28,490 nt of DNA, taken from assembly GCA_000495415.1 (NCBI GenBank), contig AWGX01000251.1, forward strand, positions 1 through 28,490, read 5' to 3'. Shown one piece after another: positions 1 to 6,945 of this stretch. Under the pieces are notes generated by a model, which made no database searches, had not been told where the DNA came from, and was given only the letters and a program-made list of their open reading frames with translations. Made by a program: the position numbers and the translations under genes. The stretch comes from Smithella sp. ME-1 (lineage in GTDB: Bacteria; Desulfobacterota; Syntrophia; Syntrophales; Smithellaceae). Each line of letters starts with the position of its first letter. Position 1 is the first letter of the stretch.

Positions 1-941
1 CCCGCCGCTGCAATGCCCAGTAGTGGTGCTGCCAGGACTGCTTTTCCCATATTATCGGTATCTGCCATCCGGCGCTTTACATCCATTTTCATATCCGGTT
101 GCCCCGGTTTTTTAATTATCGTTTTATTGATTTCCTCAAACGGAACGGGAGAAACATAAAGAGTGGATGTTCCGCCGTTTTGTGTTTTTCCGTAGATATA
201 TCCGTGCATCCGTCTGGCGCGTGATTCGGCTATTTTTTCAATAGCGCTTCTCGTACCGATCAGCAAAGCCTCCCGCGGGCAGGCCTCGATGCAACCGGGA
301 AGCTTGTTTCCCGCCAGACGGTCCACGCAGAAGTCGCATTTATACATCACGCCGTTGCCCATATATTCGGGCAATACATGAAGATAAATTCCGACACCGG
401 ATTGCCGTTGAGGGATTTCCCACGGACAGACATCCCTGCACTTTGCTCCGCCGAAGCAGATATCCTGATCTATGACCACCGCGCCATTTTTATTCTTGTG
501 ATTAGCGGAAAATGGACAAATTGTCGCACAGGCGGGATTATCACAATGCATGCAGCGACGCGGCACAAAGATTATTTTTTTCTGATCGGCAAGATTGATT
601 TCAGCTTTATGGACGTAAATAAAATTATAAGGAGTCAGACGGTTAAAAACCTCCTGTTTGTTTGACCAGTCTTCAATTGCTTTTCTCGGCCATGGTACAG
701 GAATAGGATCTGCCACCGTCGGTATTTTGTCTTTGTTTATTGTTTTGCAAGCGCCAACACAGGCGGGTATTTTTCTGTCTATACAACCGTCACATAAACT
801 CAAATCAATGAGAGTGGATAATCGTTCTTCCGTTCCGGCCAGAACTTTTTTCGGCAGGCCGATTCCGGAGAACGCCGCCGCTCCCGCTGTTATTTTTAAA
901 AAAGATCGGCGATCAATTTTAAACTTGTTATGCGTGCTCAT
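1..941 (-). CDS. Tat-exported 4Fe-4S multi-cluster ferredoxin subunit (HybA/DmsB-like), 3' end cut by window
   Basis: Translating the minus strand from the ATG at 941 gives an open frame to the window edge (313 codons and still open). GGAGG lies 7 nt upstream of the start. Residues 11-16 read RRSFLK, a twin-arginine export motif, followed by an Ala/Gly-rich hydrophobic stretch. Four Cys groups follow, as in HybA, DmsB and other electron-transfer subunits: C-x2-C-x7-C-x3-C, then CMHC...CATICP, CFGGAKCRDVCP, and CDFC...CIEACP. The third group has Gly where the second Cys of CxxC is expected, so that site may hold a 3Fe or altered cluster. The last visible residues turn hydrophobic (AVLAAPLLGIAAAG), suggesting a C-terminal membrane anchor as in HybA. 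The partner catalytic or quinone subunit would lie off the left edge. It probably transfers electrons on the periplasmic side; the exact complex cannot be told. Confidence 0.85.
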   Translation of the reverse strand, partial: MSTHNKFKIDRRSFLKITAGAAAFSGIGLPKKVLAGTEERLSTLIDLSLCDGCIDRKIPACVGACKTINKDKIPTVADPIPVPWPRKAIEDWSNKQEVFNRLTPYNFIYVHKAEINLADQKKIIFVPRRCMHCDNPACATICPFSANHKNKNGAVVIDQDICFGGAKCRDVCPWEIPQRQSGVGIYLHVLPEYMGNGVMYKCDFCVDRLAGNKLPGCIEACPREALLIGTRSAIEKIAESRARRMHGYIYGKTQNGGTSTLYVSPVPFEEINKTIIKKPGQPDMKMDVKRRMADTDNMGKAVLAAPLLGIAAA

Positions 942-962
942 TTGTACGCCTCCATACGTTTG

Positions 963-1002
963 ACGACGGATGGCATATTTGCATGCCATCCGTCGTTTTT
1001 TT
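963..1002 (+). terminator. Perfect 14-bp hairpin with T-tract on the plus strand
   Basis: Bases 963-976 (ACGACGGATGGCAT) pair perfectly with 983-996 around a 6-nt loop, and 997-1002 are all T. Read on the plus strand this is a textbook intrinsic terminator, but no plus-strand gene precedes it. Both neighbours are on the minus strand, where the hairpin is preceded by A residues and has no U-tract after it. There it may only pause polymerase, protect the 3' end of the peroxiredoxin message, or separate it from the ferredoxin gene, whose RBS begins 10 nt downstream. Confidence 0.55.
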
Positions 1003-1008
1003 GTATAA

Positions 1009-1731
1009 TCAATCATCAGCCATTTTTGTCTTCCAAACTTCCCAGACCTTGCCAACAAGATCAGGCCCTGGTTTGAGAGTTTGTTTACCCGGACGCCAAC
1101 CGGAAGGTGTGGCTTCGGTTCCCTTGCTATTGCGGACATGCTGGAAAGCATGAATCTGCCGGATGCTTTCATTGATGTTTCTTCCAACCGGCGGGGTGAG
1201 AACTTCAAATCCCTGAATGATTCCATCGGGATCAATGATGAATCTGCCGCGTGCTTCCACGCCGGCATCTTCCAGATAAACTCCGAAAACACTGCCGACT
1301 TTTCCGCCACCGTCGGAGAGCATGGGGAAGGGGACTCCGCCCTTGACCATCTTGGATAACTCATGATCGTCCCACATCTTGTGGACAAAAACACTGTCTA
1401 CACTCATTGAAAGAACCTCAACGCCCAGTTTCTTGAATTCAGGATATTTCTCGGCGACCGCCGAGATTTCGGTTGCTCAGACGAATGTGAAATCTCCGGG
1501 ATAGAAACACAAAACAACCCATTTACCCAGATATTCTGAAAGTTTTACGGAGATAAACTTGCCTTTTTGATATGCGGGCGCCGTGAAGTCCGGCGCCTTC
1601 TTTCCTACAGTGACCATGCTTTTAACCTCCTTTACAGGTGTTTGTTGAGGTGTTTCTTTTTTTGTGTCCGGTTTTTCGCCGACCGGTCCACCGGTAGGTC
1701 TGGCGCAGCCAGCCTTAATTTCTTCAGCCAT
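1009..1731 (-). CDS. prxU: Selenocysteine-containing peroxiredoxin (AhpC/Prx1 family), UGA read as Sec85
   Basis: The frame from ATG 1731 meets an in-frame TGA at 1479-1477 and continues without another stop to 1009, giving 240 residues. The TGA sits exactly where the peroxidatic Cys belongs: [15 protein letters not shown] (family FTFVCPTE), so it is read as Sec85. A SECIS-like hairpin begins 10 nt after the UGA. Downstream are the expected SVDS, FPMLSD and GRFIIDPDG motifs. The C-terminal resolving-Cys position (usually vCPAGW) reads EATPSGW, so the enzyme looks like a 1-Sec peroxiredoxin needing an outside thiol; the only other Cys are 9 and 74. Two starts have AAAGGAGG ribosome sites: Met1 (9-nt spacing) and Met39 at 1617 (8-nt spacing). 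Met39 gives the usual N-terminus and Sec47. Residues 1-38 are a hydrophilic extension. It lies 42 nt after the ferritin-like gene. Expected role: reduction of peroxides in the cytoplasm. Confidence 0.93.
1449..1466 (-). promoter_or_regulatory. SECIS hairpin for prxU
   Basis: On the minus strand TCTCGGC (1466-1460) pairs with GCCGAGA (1455-1449) around a GGTC loop (1459-1456). The stem starts 10 nt after the UGA codon. Bacterial SECIS elements lie just downstream of UGA inside the coding sequence and carry G in the first positions of the apical loop; both hold here. The hairpin at 20601-20620 has the same geometry. Confidence 0.8.
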
Positions 1732-1773
1732 AAATTATTACCTCCTTTCCATGGTTTTTTCCGATTTCTTTCT

Positions 1774-2088
1774 TCATTTTCTTAATTTTTTCATCTTTGT
1801 GATTTCTTCCTCTACTTCTTCAGCGCCTTCAGCATAGAATTTTTCCTCATCTGGAGCCAGCTCATGAAGCAATCTCAAGAATTCTCCTGCGTGAACGCGC
1901 TCCTCATCGGCAATATCCTTGAGAACCTCGATGGCAATCTTGTTGTCCGTTGACTCCGCAAGTTGCATGTAAAGCTGAATTGCCTCGTACTCTGCCGCCA
2001 CCATGAATCGAATGGCTCTGATAAGTTCTGCTTTCGTAAGCTTTCTGTCTTTTGCCAGCCCTGAAAAAGGTGTTCCGAACTCCGGCAT
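1774..2088 (-). CDS. Ferritin-like/rubrerythrin-type small di-iron protein
   Basis: A 104-residue protein with AAGGAGG upstream of ATG 2088. It has one two-helix half of a ferritin fold: AAEYEAIQLY (Glu33, Glu35) and DEERVHAGEF (Glu62, Glu63, His66, an ExxH iron motif). Family members of about 100 residues must assemble to complete the four-helix di-iron site, as encapsulated ferritins do. There is no rubredoxin domain, and the C-terminus (ITKMKKLRK) does not resemble an encapsulin-targeting tail; no encapsulin gene is in the window. The last 25 residues are strongly charged. It is placed between a redox disulfide protein and a peroxiredoxin, which fits iron storage or peroxide/oxygen detoxification in an anaerobe. 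The exact activity is inferred. Confidence 0.8.
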   Translation of the reverse strand: MPEFGTPFSGLAKDRKLTKAELIRAIRFMVAAEYEAIQLYMQLAESTDNKIAIEVLKDIADEERVHAGEFLRLLHELAPDEEKFYAEGAEEVEEEITKMKKLRK

Positions 2089-2141
2089 GTTTACTATCCT
2101 CCTTTCTTGGTTAGGTTAATATTTTGGTATAATTTATTCTT

Positions 2142-2360
2142 TTATCCTATGGCTTTTTTCAGATCGGAAAGAAACATGTCCCCGTCCAAGGCAAAACGGG
2201 CGGCAACATCTCCAACGGTGTCGAAAAGGCAGGAGCAACACAAACATACCCCCGCCTTTTCGTCATACTTTTTGATCACCGCTTCCGTCGCCGGCCAATG
2301 GGAAACAACGTCCAGCAAAATGGTATCTGCCGAAATTTCTTTTTTCTCTTCGGATTTCAT
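2142..2360 (-). CDS. Small redox-disulfide domain protein (DUF1858-like)
   Basis: A 72-residue protein starting 6 nt after the stop of the upstream reductase gene, so it is almost certainly co-translated with it. The sequence has the pattern of DUF1858/hybrid-cluster-associated redox domains: an N-terminal TILLDVVSHWPATEAVIKKY helix, then GVCLCCSCLFDT with Cys39, 41, 42 and 44, then TVGDVAARFALD. Four Cys in six positions suggest a thiol/disulfide or sulfur-carrier role, or metal binding. Next to a CoA-disulfide-reductase with a rhodanese domain, a sulfur-relay partner is the natural guess. No enzymatic function can be shown from the sequence. Confidence 0.75.
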   Translation of the reverse strand: MKSEEKKEISADTILLDVVSHWPATEAVIKKYDEKAGVCLCCSCLFDTVGDVAARFALDGDMFLSDLKKAIG

Positions 2361-2366
2361 TGCCGC

Positions 2367-4067
2367 TTACTTCTCCCTCGGATACGGCCAGGCCATAATG
2401 CCGCCTTCCATCACCTTAACGTTTTTCCATCCGTTGCCTTCCAGCGCCAGCGCCGCCTCGTAGCCGCGCAGTGATATCTTACAGAAGCAGATGATTTCCT
2501 TGCTCTTATCTTCGGGCAGTTCCTTGAGCCGTTTGCGCAACGCGCCCAGCGGAATCAGTGTTTCGCCGATGCCCAGGCGCATTTCTTCAAATTCTTCCGG
2601 GCCGCGTGTATCAATCAGGAAAGGTTTCTCTCCGGCCTGTATTTTATCATGAACTTCCCGGCAACTGATACCTTTCATTCTTCCTTTCATTTTGTTCTGC
2701 ATAATATGCGCAGTGGCGATAAAATGATCTATGGCCAACGAGAAAGGCGGCGCGTAGGGCAGGTCAGCATTGATCAGATCTTCCACCGTCATCTTTCCCT
2801 GGATTGCCATCGCCCACTGGGCAATTTGTTTGGAGACGTTGCCGGGGCCGATACACTGCGCGCCCAGCACGCGGCCGGTCTTGGAATCGGCAATAAGCTT
2901 GGTTACCAGAAGCTTACCTTCCATGAATCCGGGTTTGTCGGGACTGGCGTTGATAACCGTGATGATATCGGAATACCCCAGTCTTCTTGCTGCTGTTTCC
3001 GAAAGGCCTGTGGAACCCGCTCCGTAATCAAACACTTTGCAGATGCCGGTTTGGATTGTTCCGGGGAAGGTCACGCAGTTGGTCGAAGCCGCGTTTTCAC
3101 CGGCCACGCGTCCCTGAAGGTTGGCCAGGTCGCCGTAAGGCGCGTGGACTTTTTTGCCGGTGATACGGTTGAGCGTTTCCACGCAGTCGCCCACCGCGTA
3201 GATGTCCGGGTCGGAAGTCTGCATATATTCGTTGACGTCGACACCGCCCAGTTCGCCGATTTTCAGCCCGGCTTCTTTGGCGAGCTTGACATTGGGACGG
3301 ACACCGATAGCCACCACCGCCAGTTCGCAGAGCAGTTCCGTGCCGTTTTGCAGCTTCACGGCTGTGAGTTTTCCGTTTTCACCCAGGAAGGCGGCAATAC
3401 CATTTTCAGTAATGACGTTGGCACCCTTGCTGCGCACATGGTTTTCTACCAGTTTGGCCAGTTCCAGGTCCAGAAAGGTCAGCAGTTGCGGTAGCAGTTC
3501 AATGACCGTGATTTCTATGCCGGCCAGTTGGAGGGCTTCGCAGGTTTCGATGCCGATGAGCCCACCGCCAATAACAACCGCTTTTTTGATTTTGCCTTCA
3601 TCACGGACTTTGCGCAGAAAATCGGCGTCCTTCATGGATTGCAGCGTCGTGATGCCGTCAAGATCCGTCCCCGGTACCGGCGGCATGCGCGGAACGGCGC
3701 CTGTCGCGATAACCAGTTTGTCATACGTTAACGTGCCGGTTTCTCCGGAAACCGTATTTTTGAAAGAAACGGAACGGTTTTTCGCGTCGATGTTGGTGAC
3801 TTCGGTGTTTACTTTCGCTTCGATATCTTTGGCGTTGAGGTAAAACATGGGATTGCGCACGATCCCCGCAGGCGTACAAAGCAGTGCATTGCGGTCGTTA
3901 AAAAAACCGCCGACGTAATAGGGATAACCGCAGGACGCCATGGAAAGGTCGGCTTCTTTTTGCAGGATGATTACTTCCGCGTCGTTGTCGATGCGCCGGG
4001 CTTTCGCCGCGGCCTTGGGACCGGAGGCCGACCCGCCGATGACGATGATTCTTTTTCTGTCTGCCAT
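2367..4067 (-). CDS. CoA-disulfide reductase / polysulfide reductase-like flavoprotein fused to a rhodanese domain
   Basis: A 566-residue protein with AAAGGAG upstream of ATG 4067. Residues 7-20 form the FAD-binding IVIGGSASGPKAAA loop. The active-site motif SMASCGYPYY puts the redox Cys at 46, as in CoA-disulfide reductases and NADH oxidases. A second GxGxxG (VVIGGGLIGIETCEAL) binds NAD(P)H, and VYAVGDC near residue 300 completes the FAD site. After a dimerisation domain, about residue 455 onward is a rhodanese domain with its loop ICFCKISLRG (Cys527, Cys529; Cys529 is the predicted persulfide site). This fusion matches the CoADR-RHD/NADH-dependent persulfide or polysulfide reductase group. 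It probably reduces CoA-persulfides or low-molecular-weight disulfides in the cytoplasm. It lies 21 nt after the channel gene in the same direction. Confidence 0.92.
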   Translation of the reverse strand: MADRKRIIVIGGSASGPKAAAKARRIDNDAEVIILQKEADLSMASCGYPYYVGGFFNDRNALLCTPAGIVRNPMFYLNAKDIEAKVNTEVTNIDAKNRSVSFKNTVSGETGTLTYDKLVIATGAVPRMPPVPGTDLDGITTLQSMKDADFLRKVRDEGKIKKAVVIGGGLIGIETCEALQLAGIEITVIELLPQLLTFLDLELAKLVENHVRSKGANVITENGIAAFLGENGKLTAVKLQNGTELLCELAVVAIGVRPNVKLAKEAGLKIGELGGVDVNEYMQTSDPDIYAVGDCVETLNRITGKKVHAPYGDLANLQGRVAGENAASTNCVTFPGTIQTGICKVFDYGAGSTGLSETAARRLGYSDIITVINASPDKPGFMEGKLLVTKLIADSKTGRVLGAQCIGPGNVSKQIAQWAMAIQGKMTVEDLINADLPYAPPFSLAIDHFIATAHIMQNKMKGRMKGISCREVHDKIQAGEKPFLIDTRGPEEFEEMRLGIGETLIPLGALRKRLKELPEDKSKEIICFCKISLRGYEAALALEGNGWKNVKVMEGGIMAWPYPREK

Positions 4068-4088
4068 AAAAATCTCCTTTATTATTTT

Positions 4089-5039
4089 TTAATCTTCAAT
4101 GCAGATTTTTTTGTTTTTCACAGCAGTAACGGTCATGACGGTCAGTAAAATGACAATGCCTGAAAGAAGTATCAACAAAGAGAGTGCGAGATATTGGAAA
4201 AATGCGAAGTTAATATGATGATATATGAGAATCGTGGCTATTGTCAATGCCGCTATGGGAAAGGTATACGCCCACCAGGAAAGATAATATTTTATCCTGG
4301 AGAGCATCCGCAACTGCGGGATCATCAAAATGAAGACAAACAAGGCAACGTAGTACAGAAGGCGGCCCATGGAGTCAACGGTACCCGTCAGTTTGACATA
4401 AGCGATAAATCCGACAGCGGGCGGCGCTATCATGATGAAAAGCGTCGGCAACAACCGTTCGGGCAACGGGTTGTGAAATATCAGCCGGTATAAAAGAATC
4501 GTGAAAAGGGCTATCCAAAAAATCAATCCGATGCTGAAAAAGAACCAGGATACTTCCACCGGCGCGTACGTCACCCCGGCGATGGGAACCAGAATATTGC
4601 CCACGACAGGGATAAACCAGGCCGGGCTGATATGATTGATTTCCAGAGACGGATGCCTGATCCAGATCGAAATAACGGTTACACTGAAGAAAAAATGGCC
4701 GATAGTTCCTAAAACCCAAAGCGCCTGCGAGAAAGATGGATATAAAGTCATTGACGCGATGCTTAAAAGCAGCAAGCTGATTGTAATGGTCGGGAAAAAA
4801 GCAAGCTTGGTAATGTTTTTAAATTCTTTTTTGACTTCAGAGCCATGTAGAAAGCTTTTAGTCAGGTAAATAATAAAAATCAAAAGATAGGTCAGGCCGC
4901 TCAGCCAGAACAATACCGATCCGGTAAAAGTATTCCATCCCCAAAGGCTTTCCGTCCGCTGCCAGGCAATTGCCGCGCCGGCAAGCCCCATCACGACTGC
5001 GAAAAATGAAATCGGGAAGTTCCGTAACCGCTCACTCAT
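4089..5039 (-). CDS. SLAC1/TehA/Mae1-family transporter (anion channel or C4-dicarboxylate/sulfite exporter)
   Basis: A 316-residue, very hydrophobic protein with about ten predicted membrane helices and AAAAAAGGAG upstream of ATG 5039. Family signatures are visible: FFAVVMGLAG at the N-terminus, NHISPAWFIPVVGNILVP mid-protein, LPTLFIMIAPPAVGFIAY, and WWAYTFPIAA near the end. This group includes TehA, the malic-acid transporter Mae1, sulfite exporters and plant SLAC1. The substrate is unknown; beside a sulfur-handling reductase, sulfite or another small anion is plausible. It is the first gene after the FNR-type box at 5093-5106, so it probably leads the oxidative-stress transcription unit. 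Confidence 0.88.
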   Translation of the reverse strand: MSERLRNFPISFFAVVMGLAGAAIAWQRTESLWGWNTFTGSVLFWLSGLTYLLIFIIYLTKSFLHGSEVKKEFKNITKLAFFPTITISLLLLSIASMTLYPSFSQALWVLGTIGHFFFSVTVISIWIRHPSLEINHISPAWFIPVVGNILVPIAGVTYAPVEVSWFFFSIGLIFWIALFTILLYRLIFHNPLPERLLPTLFIMIAPPAVGFIAYVKLTGTVDSMGRLLYYVALFVFILMIPQLRMLSRIKYYLSWWAYTFPIAALTIATILIYHHINFAFFQYLALSLLILLSGIVILLTVMTVTAVKNKKICIED

Positions 5040-5092
5040 CAGGACTTACTCCTTTTTTGGCGACAAGCTAGCAAGCATTAGCCCTCTTTGCA

Positions 5093-5106
5093 TTGATCTA
5101 AATCAA
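5093..5106 (-). promoter_or_regulatory. FNR/Crp-type box TTGAT-N4-ATCAA upstream of the channel/prxU unit
   Basis: The plus strand reads TTGATCTAAATCAA, a perfect match to the FNR-family consensus; the palindrome extends to 5091-5108 (CATTGAT/ATCAATG). Its centre is about 60 bp upstream of ATG 5039, in the 93-bp gap between the thioesterase stop and the channel gene. The window's own Crp/Fnr protein (19292-19972) has recognition residues suited to this site. A candidate -10 (TAGCTT, 5070-5065) would put the box near -41, but it is a poor hexamer. Confidence 0.75.
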
Positions 5107-5132
5107 TGTGAACCGATTTTTCTTAAAATATT

Positions 5133-5609
5133 TTAAGGATTAACCGGCATCAAGCTTTCGGGAACCTGAATAGCGACGACTTCGCCGGTGGCGCATATCT
5201 GGCCGTTGGCAATCAGCCTCGATTCGATAACGACTTTGCGCCTTTTGATCTCCTTGACTTTGCCCCGTATTTCTATCATCCCGTTTAGCGGTGTAGGCAA
5301 AAGATAATTTACGTGCAAAGAAGCAGTTAGAAAACGTATAGGCGGAAGAGTGTCCATTTCGCGGTTTTCCGCCCTATATTTGGCTGCAGCGGCCGTGGCG
5401 GTGGAATGGCAATCAATCAGAGATGCAATGAAACCTCCATACGCCATACCGGGAATAGCCATGTAACAAGCCTTGGGTTGGTGAATACAGACAGATTCAT
5501 CTCCGTCCCAGTAACTTTTGATTTGTAAACCGTGTTCGTTGAGTCGTCCGCAACCATAACAGTGACTTAAGTCGTCGGGGTAGTAATCCTGAAAAGCTTT
5601 TTGCTCCAT
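5133..5609 (-). CDS. PaaI-type hotdog-fold thioesterase
   Basis: A 158-residue protein with AAGGAGATGCT before ATG 5609. The N-terminus carries HCYGCGRLNEHGL (Cys17, Cys20), a CxxCG signature seen at the start of one PaaI/THEM4-like thioesterase group. The hotdog helix follows (MAYGGFIASLIDCHSTATAAA), where Asp66 is the likely catalytic acid, then beta strands such as ASLHVNYLLPTPLNGMIEIRGKV. The likely reaction is acyl-CoA hydrolysis in the cytoplasm; the acyl group is unknown. It lies 13 nt after the metallo-beta-lactamase gene and appears to be the last gene of the large cofactor operon. Confidence 0.85.
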   Translation of the reverse strand: MEQKAFQDYYPDDLSHCYGCGRLNEHGLQIKSYWDGDESVCIHQPKACYMAIPGMAYGGFIASLIDCHSTATAAAAKYRAENREMDTLPPIRFLTASLHVNYLLPTPLNGMIEIRGKVKEIKRRKVVIESRLIANGQICATGEVVAIQVPESLMPVNP

Positions 5610-5622
5610 AGCATCTCCTTTT

Positions 5623-6573
5623 TTAACTAAATGTTAGTTTTGTTCCAGCCATATTCAGAATAAATTGTTCCGGCATTTGTTTTTCTATTTCCATGATAGC
5701 TTTACGTCCGGTACAATGCATCGGAATAACATAAGTAGGGTGCAACTTTTGCAGTTCTTGTGAAGTCCTTTCAATTCTGTCTTCAAACATGGGTCCGGAA
5801 AGATGAAATCCTCCCATAACAGCATGAATTTTATTAATACCGGTAACAGTTGTCGCATAATTTATGGTATTAATTATGCCCGCGTGAGCGCAACCGGAAA
5901 TAATTACCAACCCTTTATTTTTCAAGTTCATTACAACAGACGTATCATCTTCGATGGCATCCCATAATTCTTTGCCGTCTTTTAGCCAGTGTGCAACAGG
6001 AAATCCTTTTTCGAAGTCAGTTAGACGCGGGATTTCACCTAAAAAAAGAATTGTATTATCCAGGATGAGATATGGTTTTTCTGTTTCTACTACAGACAAT
6101 CCCGCCTTTTGGAACATTTCCCTCGTTAATTTCGGAAAGTTAATTTTCAATTCTTCGGCGTATTTAAGATAACGAGGCGATTTAAAAGCAGCAGGGTGAA
6201 CGATAAAAGGGATGTCGTGTTTGCCGATCATGGCAACTAGTTTTTTCATCCCTCCCGTGTGGTCGCTGTGTCCGTGGGATAAAGCCGCGGCTTCCACTTC
6301 GGTCATATCAACGCCTAGCGTTTCCGCATTTTGCGCTGCGCCGTTTTCTGAGAAACCGAAATCAAATAGCAGCGCATGCGTTTCATCGCTTGCAGTAGTT
6401 TTGACTAAAGCAGAAAAACCATGTTCTGCCAGGATAGATATCCGTATTTCTCCTTCTTTAAGCGGTGCTGCTCTGGAAATAATCGCATTTCCGTCTAAAG
6501 CCGTCATCTCGATATAATTGTCCTGCAAAGTCAGGATTTCAACCCTATCCACTGCTTTTAATGCTGTTGTCAT
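5623..6573 (-). CDS. Metallo-beta-lactamase-fold hydrolase
   Basis: A 316-residue protein. I start it at ATG 6573, which has AAAGGAGG 9 nt upstream; a longer frame to 6636 would overlap the preceding NifX-like gene. Residues 100-108 are HGHSDHTGG, the HxHxDH metal site. Further ligand regions are FIVHPAAF, ISGCAHAGIINTI and AVMGGFHLSG. The HCTG motif near residue 290 and the overall plan match the group annotated as dihydropterin-aminobenzene-5'-phosphate synthase-like MBL proteins, which often sit beside NifX/ORP-type and MinD genes in anaerobes. The substrate is unknown. Gap to the upstream gene is 19 nt. Confidence 0.88.
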   Translation of the reverse strand: MTTALKAVDRVEILTLQDNYIEMTALDGNAIISRAAPLKEGEIRISILAEHGFSALVKTTASDETHALLFDFGFSENGAAQNAETLGVDMTEVEAAALSHGHSDHTGGMKKLVAMIGKHDIPFIVHPAAFKSPRYLKYAEELKINFPKLTREMFQKAGLSVVETEKPYLILDNTILFLGEIPRLTDFEKGFPVAHWLKDGKELWDAIEDDTSVVMNLKNKGLVIISGCAHAGIINTINYATTVTGINKIHAVMGGFHLSGPMFEDRIERTSQELQKLHPTYVIPMHCTGRKAIMEIEKQMPEQFILNMAGTKLTFS

Positions 6574-6592
6574 GATACCAATCCTCCTTTGA

Positions 6593-6931
6593 TTAATGAT
6601 CGCAAAGATTGTCTCCAGTTTGCAACGATCCGGCAAAAAAATCCGTAATCAGTTTTTCCGGTGTTTCAACCGGCGCGCCGACCACTACCTGAATGCCCTG
6701 CTCGGCAAACAATTGTTGGGCGCGCTGCCCCATGCCGCCAGCAATAATCATATTAGCGCCTTGTTTGGCCAGCCACGGCGGCAAAAGTCCCGGTTCATGA
6801 GGCGGCGCGGCAATATCTTCTCGTTTAATAATATTTTTTGTCTGATCATCGACTTCAACAAGGGCAAAACTCGCGCAGTGACCGAAATGCGCGGTCAACT
6901 TGCCTTCTGCTAACGGTATTGCAATTTTCAT
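6593..6931 (-). CDS. NifX/ORP-like dinitrogenase cofactor-biosynthesis domain protein, copy 1
   Basis: A 112-residue protein with the whole-length NifX/NafY/NifB-C-terminal fold: MKIAIPLAEGKLTAHFGHCASFALVEVD start, GANMIIAGGMGQRAQQLF centre, GIQVVVGA, then the helix ETPEKLITDFFAGSL. HFGHC (His16, His19, Cys20 region) and the GGMG loop are usual metal or cluster contact points in this family. The orange protein (ORP) of Desulfovibrio, which binds a Mo-Cu sulfide cluster, belongs here. It probably carries or scaffolds a metal-sulfur cofactor. It lies 14 nt after the Mrp ATPase gene, a pairing common in this family. Three further copies occur at 13665, 15904 and 18488. Confidence 0.9.
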   Translation of the reverse strand: MKIAIPLAEGKLTAHFGHCASFALVEVDDQTKNIIKREDIAAPPHEPGLLPPWLAKQGANMIIAGGMGQRAQQLFAEQGIQVVVGAPVETPEKLITDFFAGSLQTGDNLCDH

Positions 6932-6945
6932 AATTTATATTCTCC

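Noticed and set aside
1004..1009. TATAAT as a promoter -10 on the plus strand
   Set aside because: It follows the terminator T-tract with no -35 match, and no plus-strand gene lies downstream.
1477..1731. Peroxiredoxin as two broken ORFs, i.e. a pseudogene
   Set aside because: The stop is UGA exactly at the catalytic Cys, the frame continues perfectly, and a SECIS hairpin follows. Selenocysteine is the better explanation.
2649..3494. 281-residue plus-strand open frame
   Set aside because: It is antisense to the reductase gene, has no recognisable domain and arises from the codon bias of that gene.
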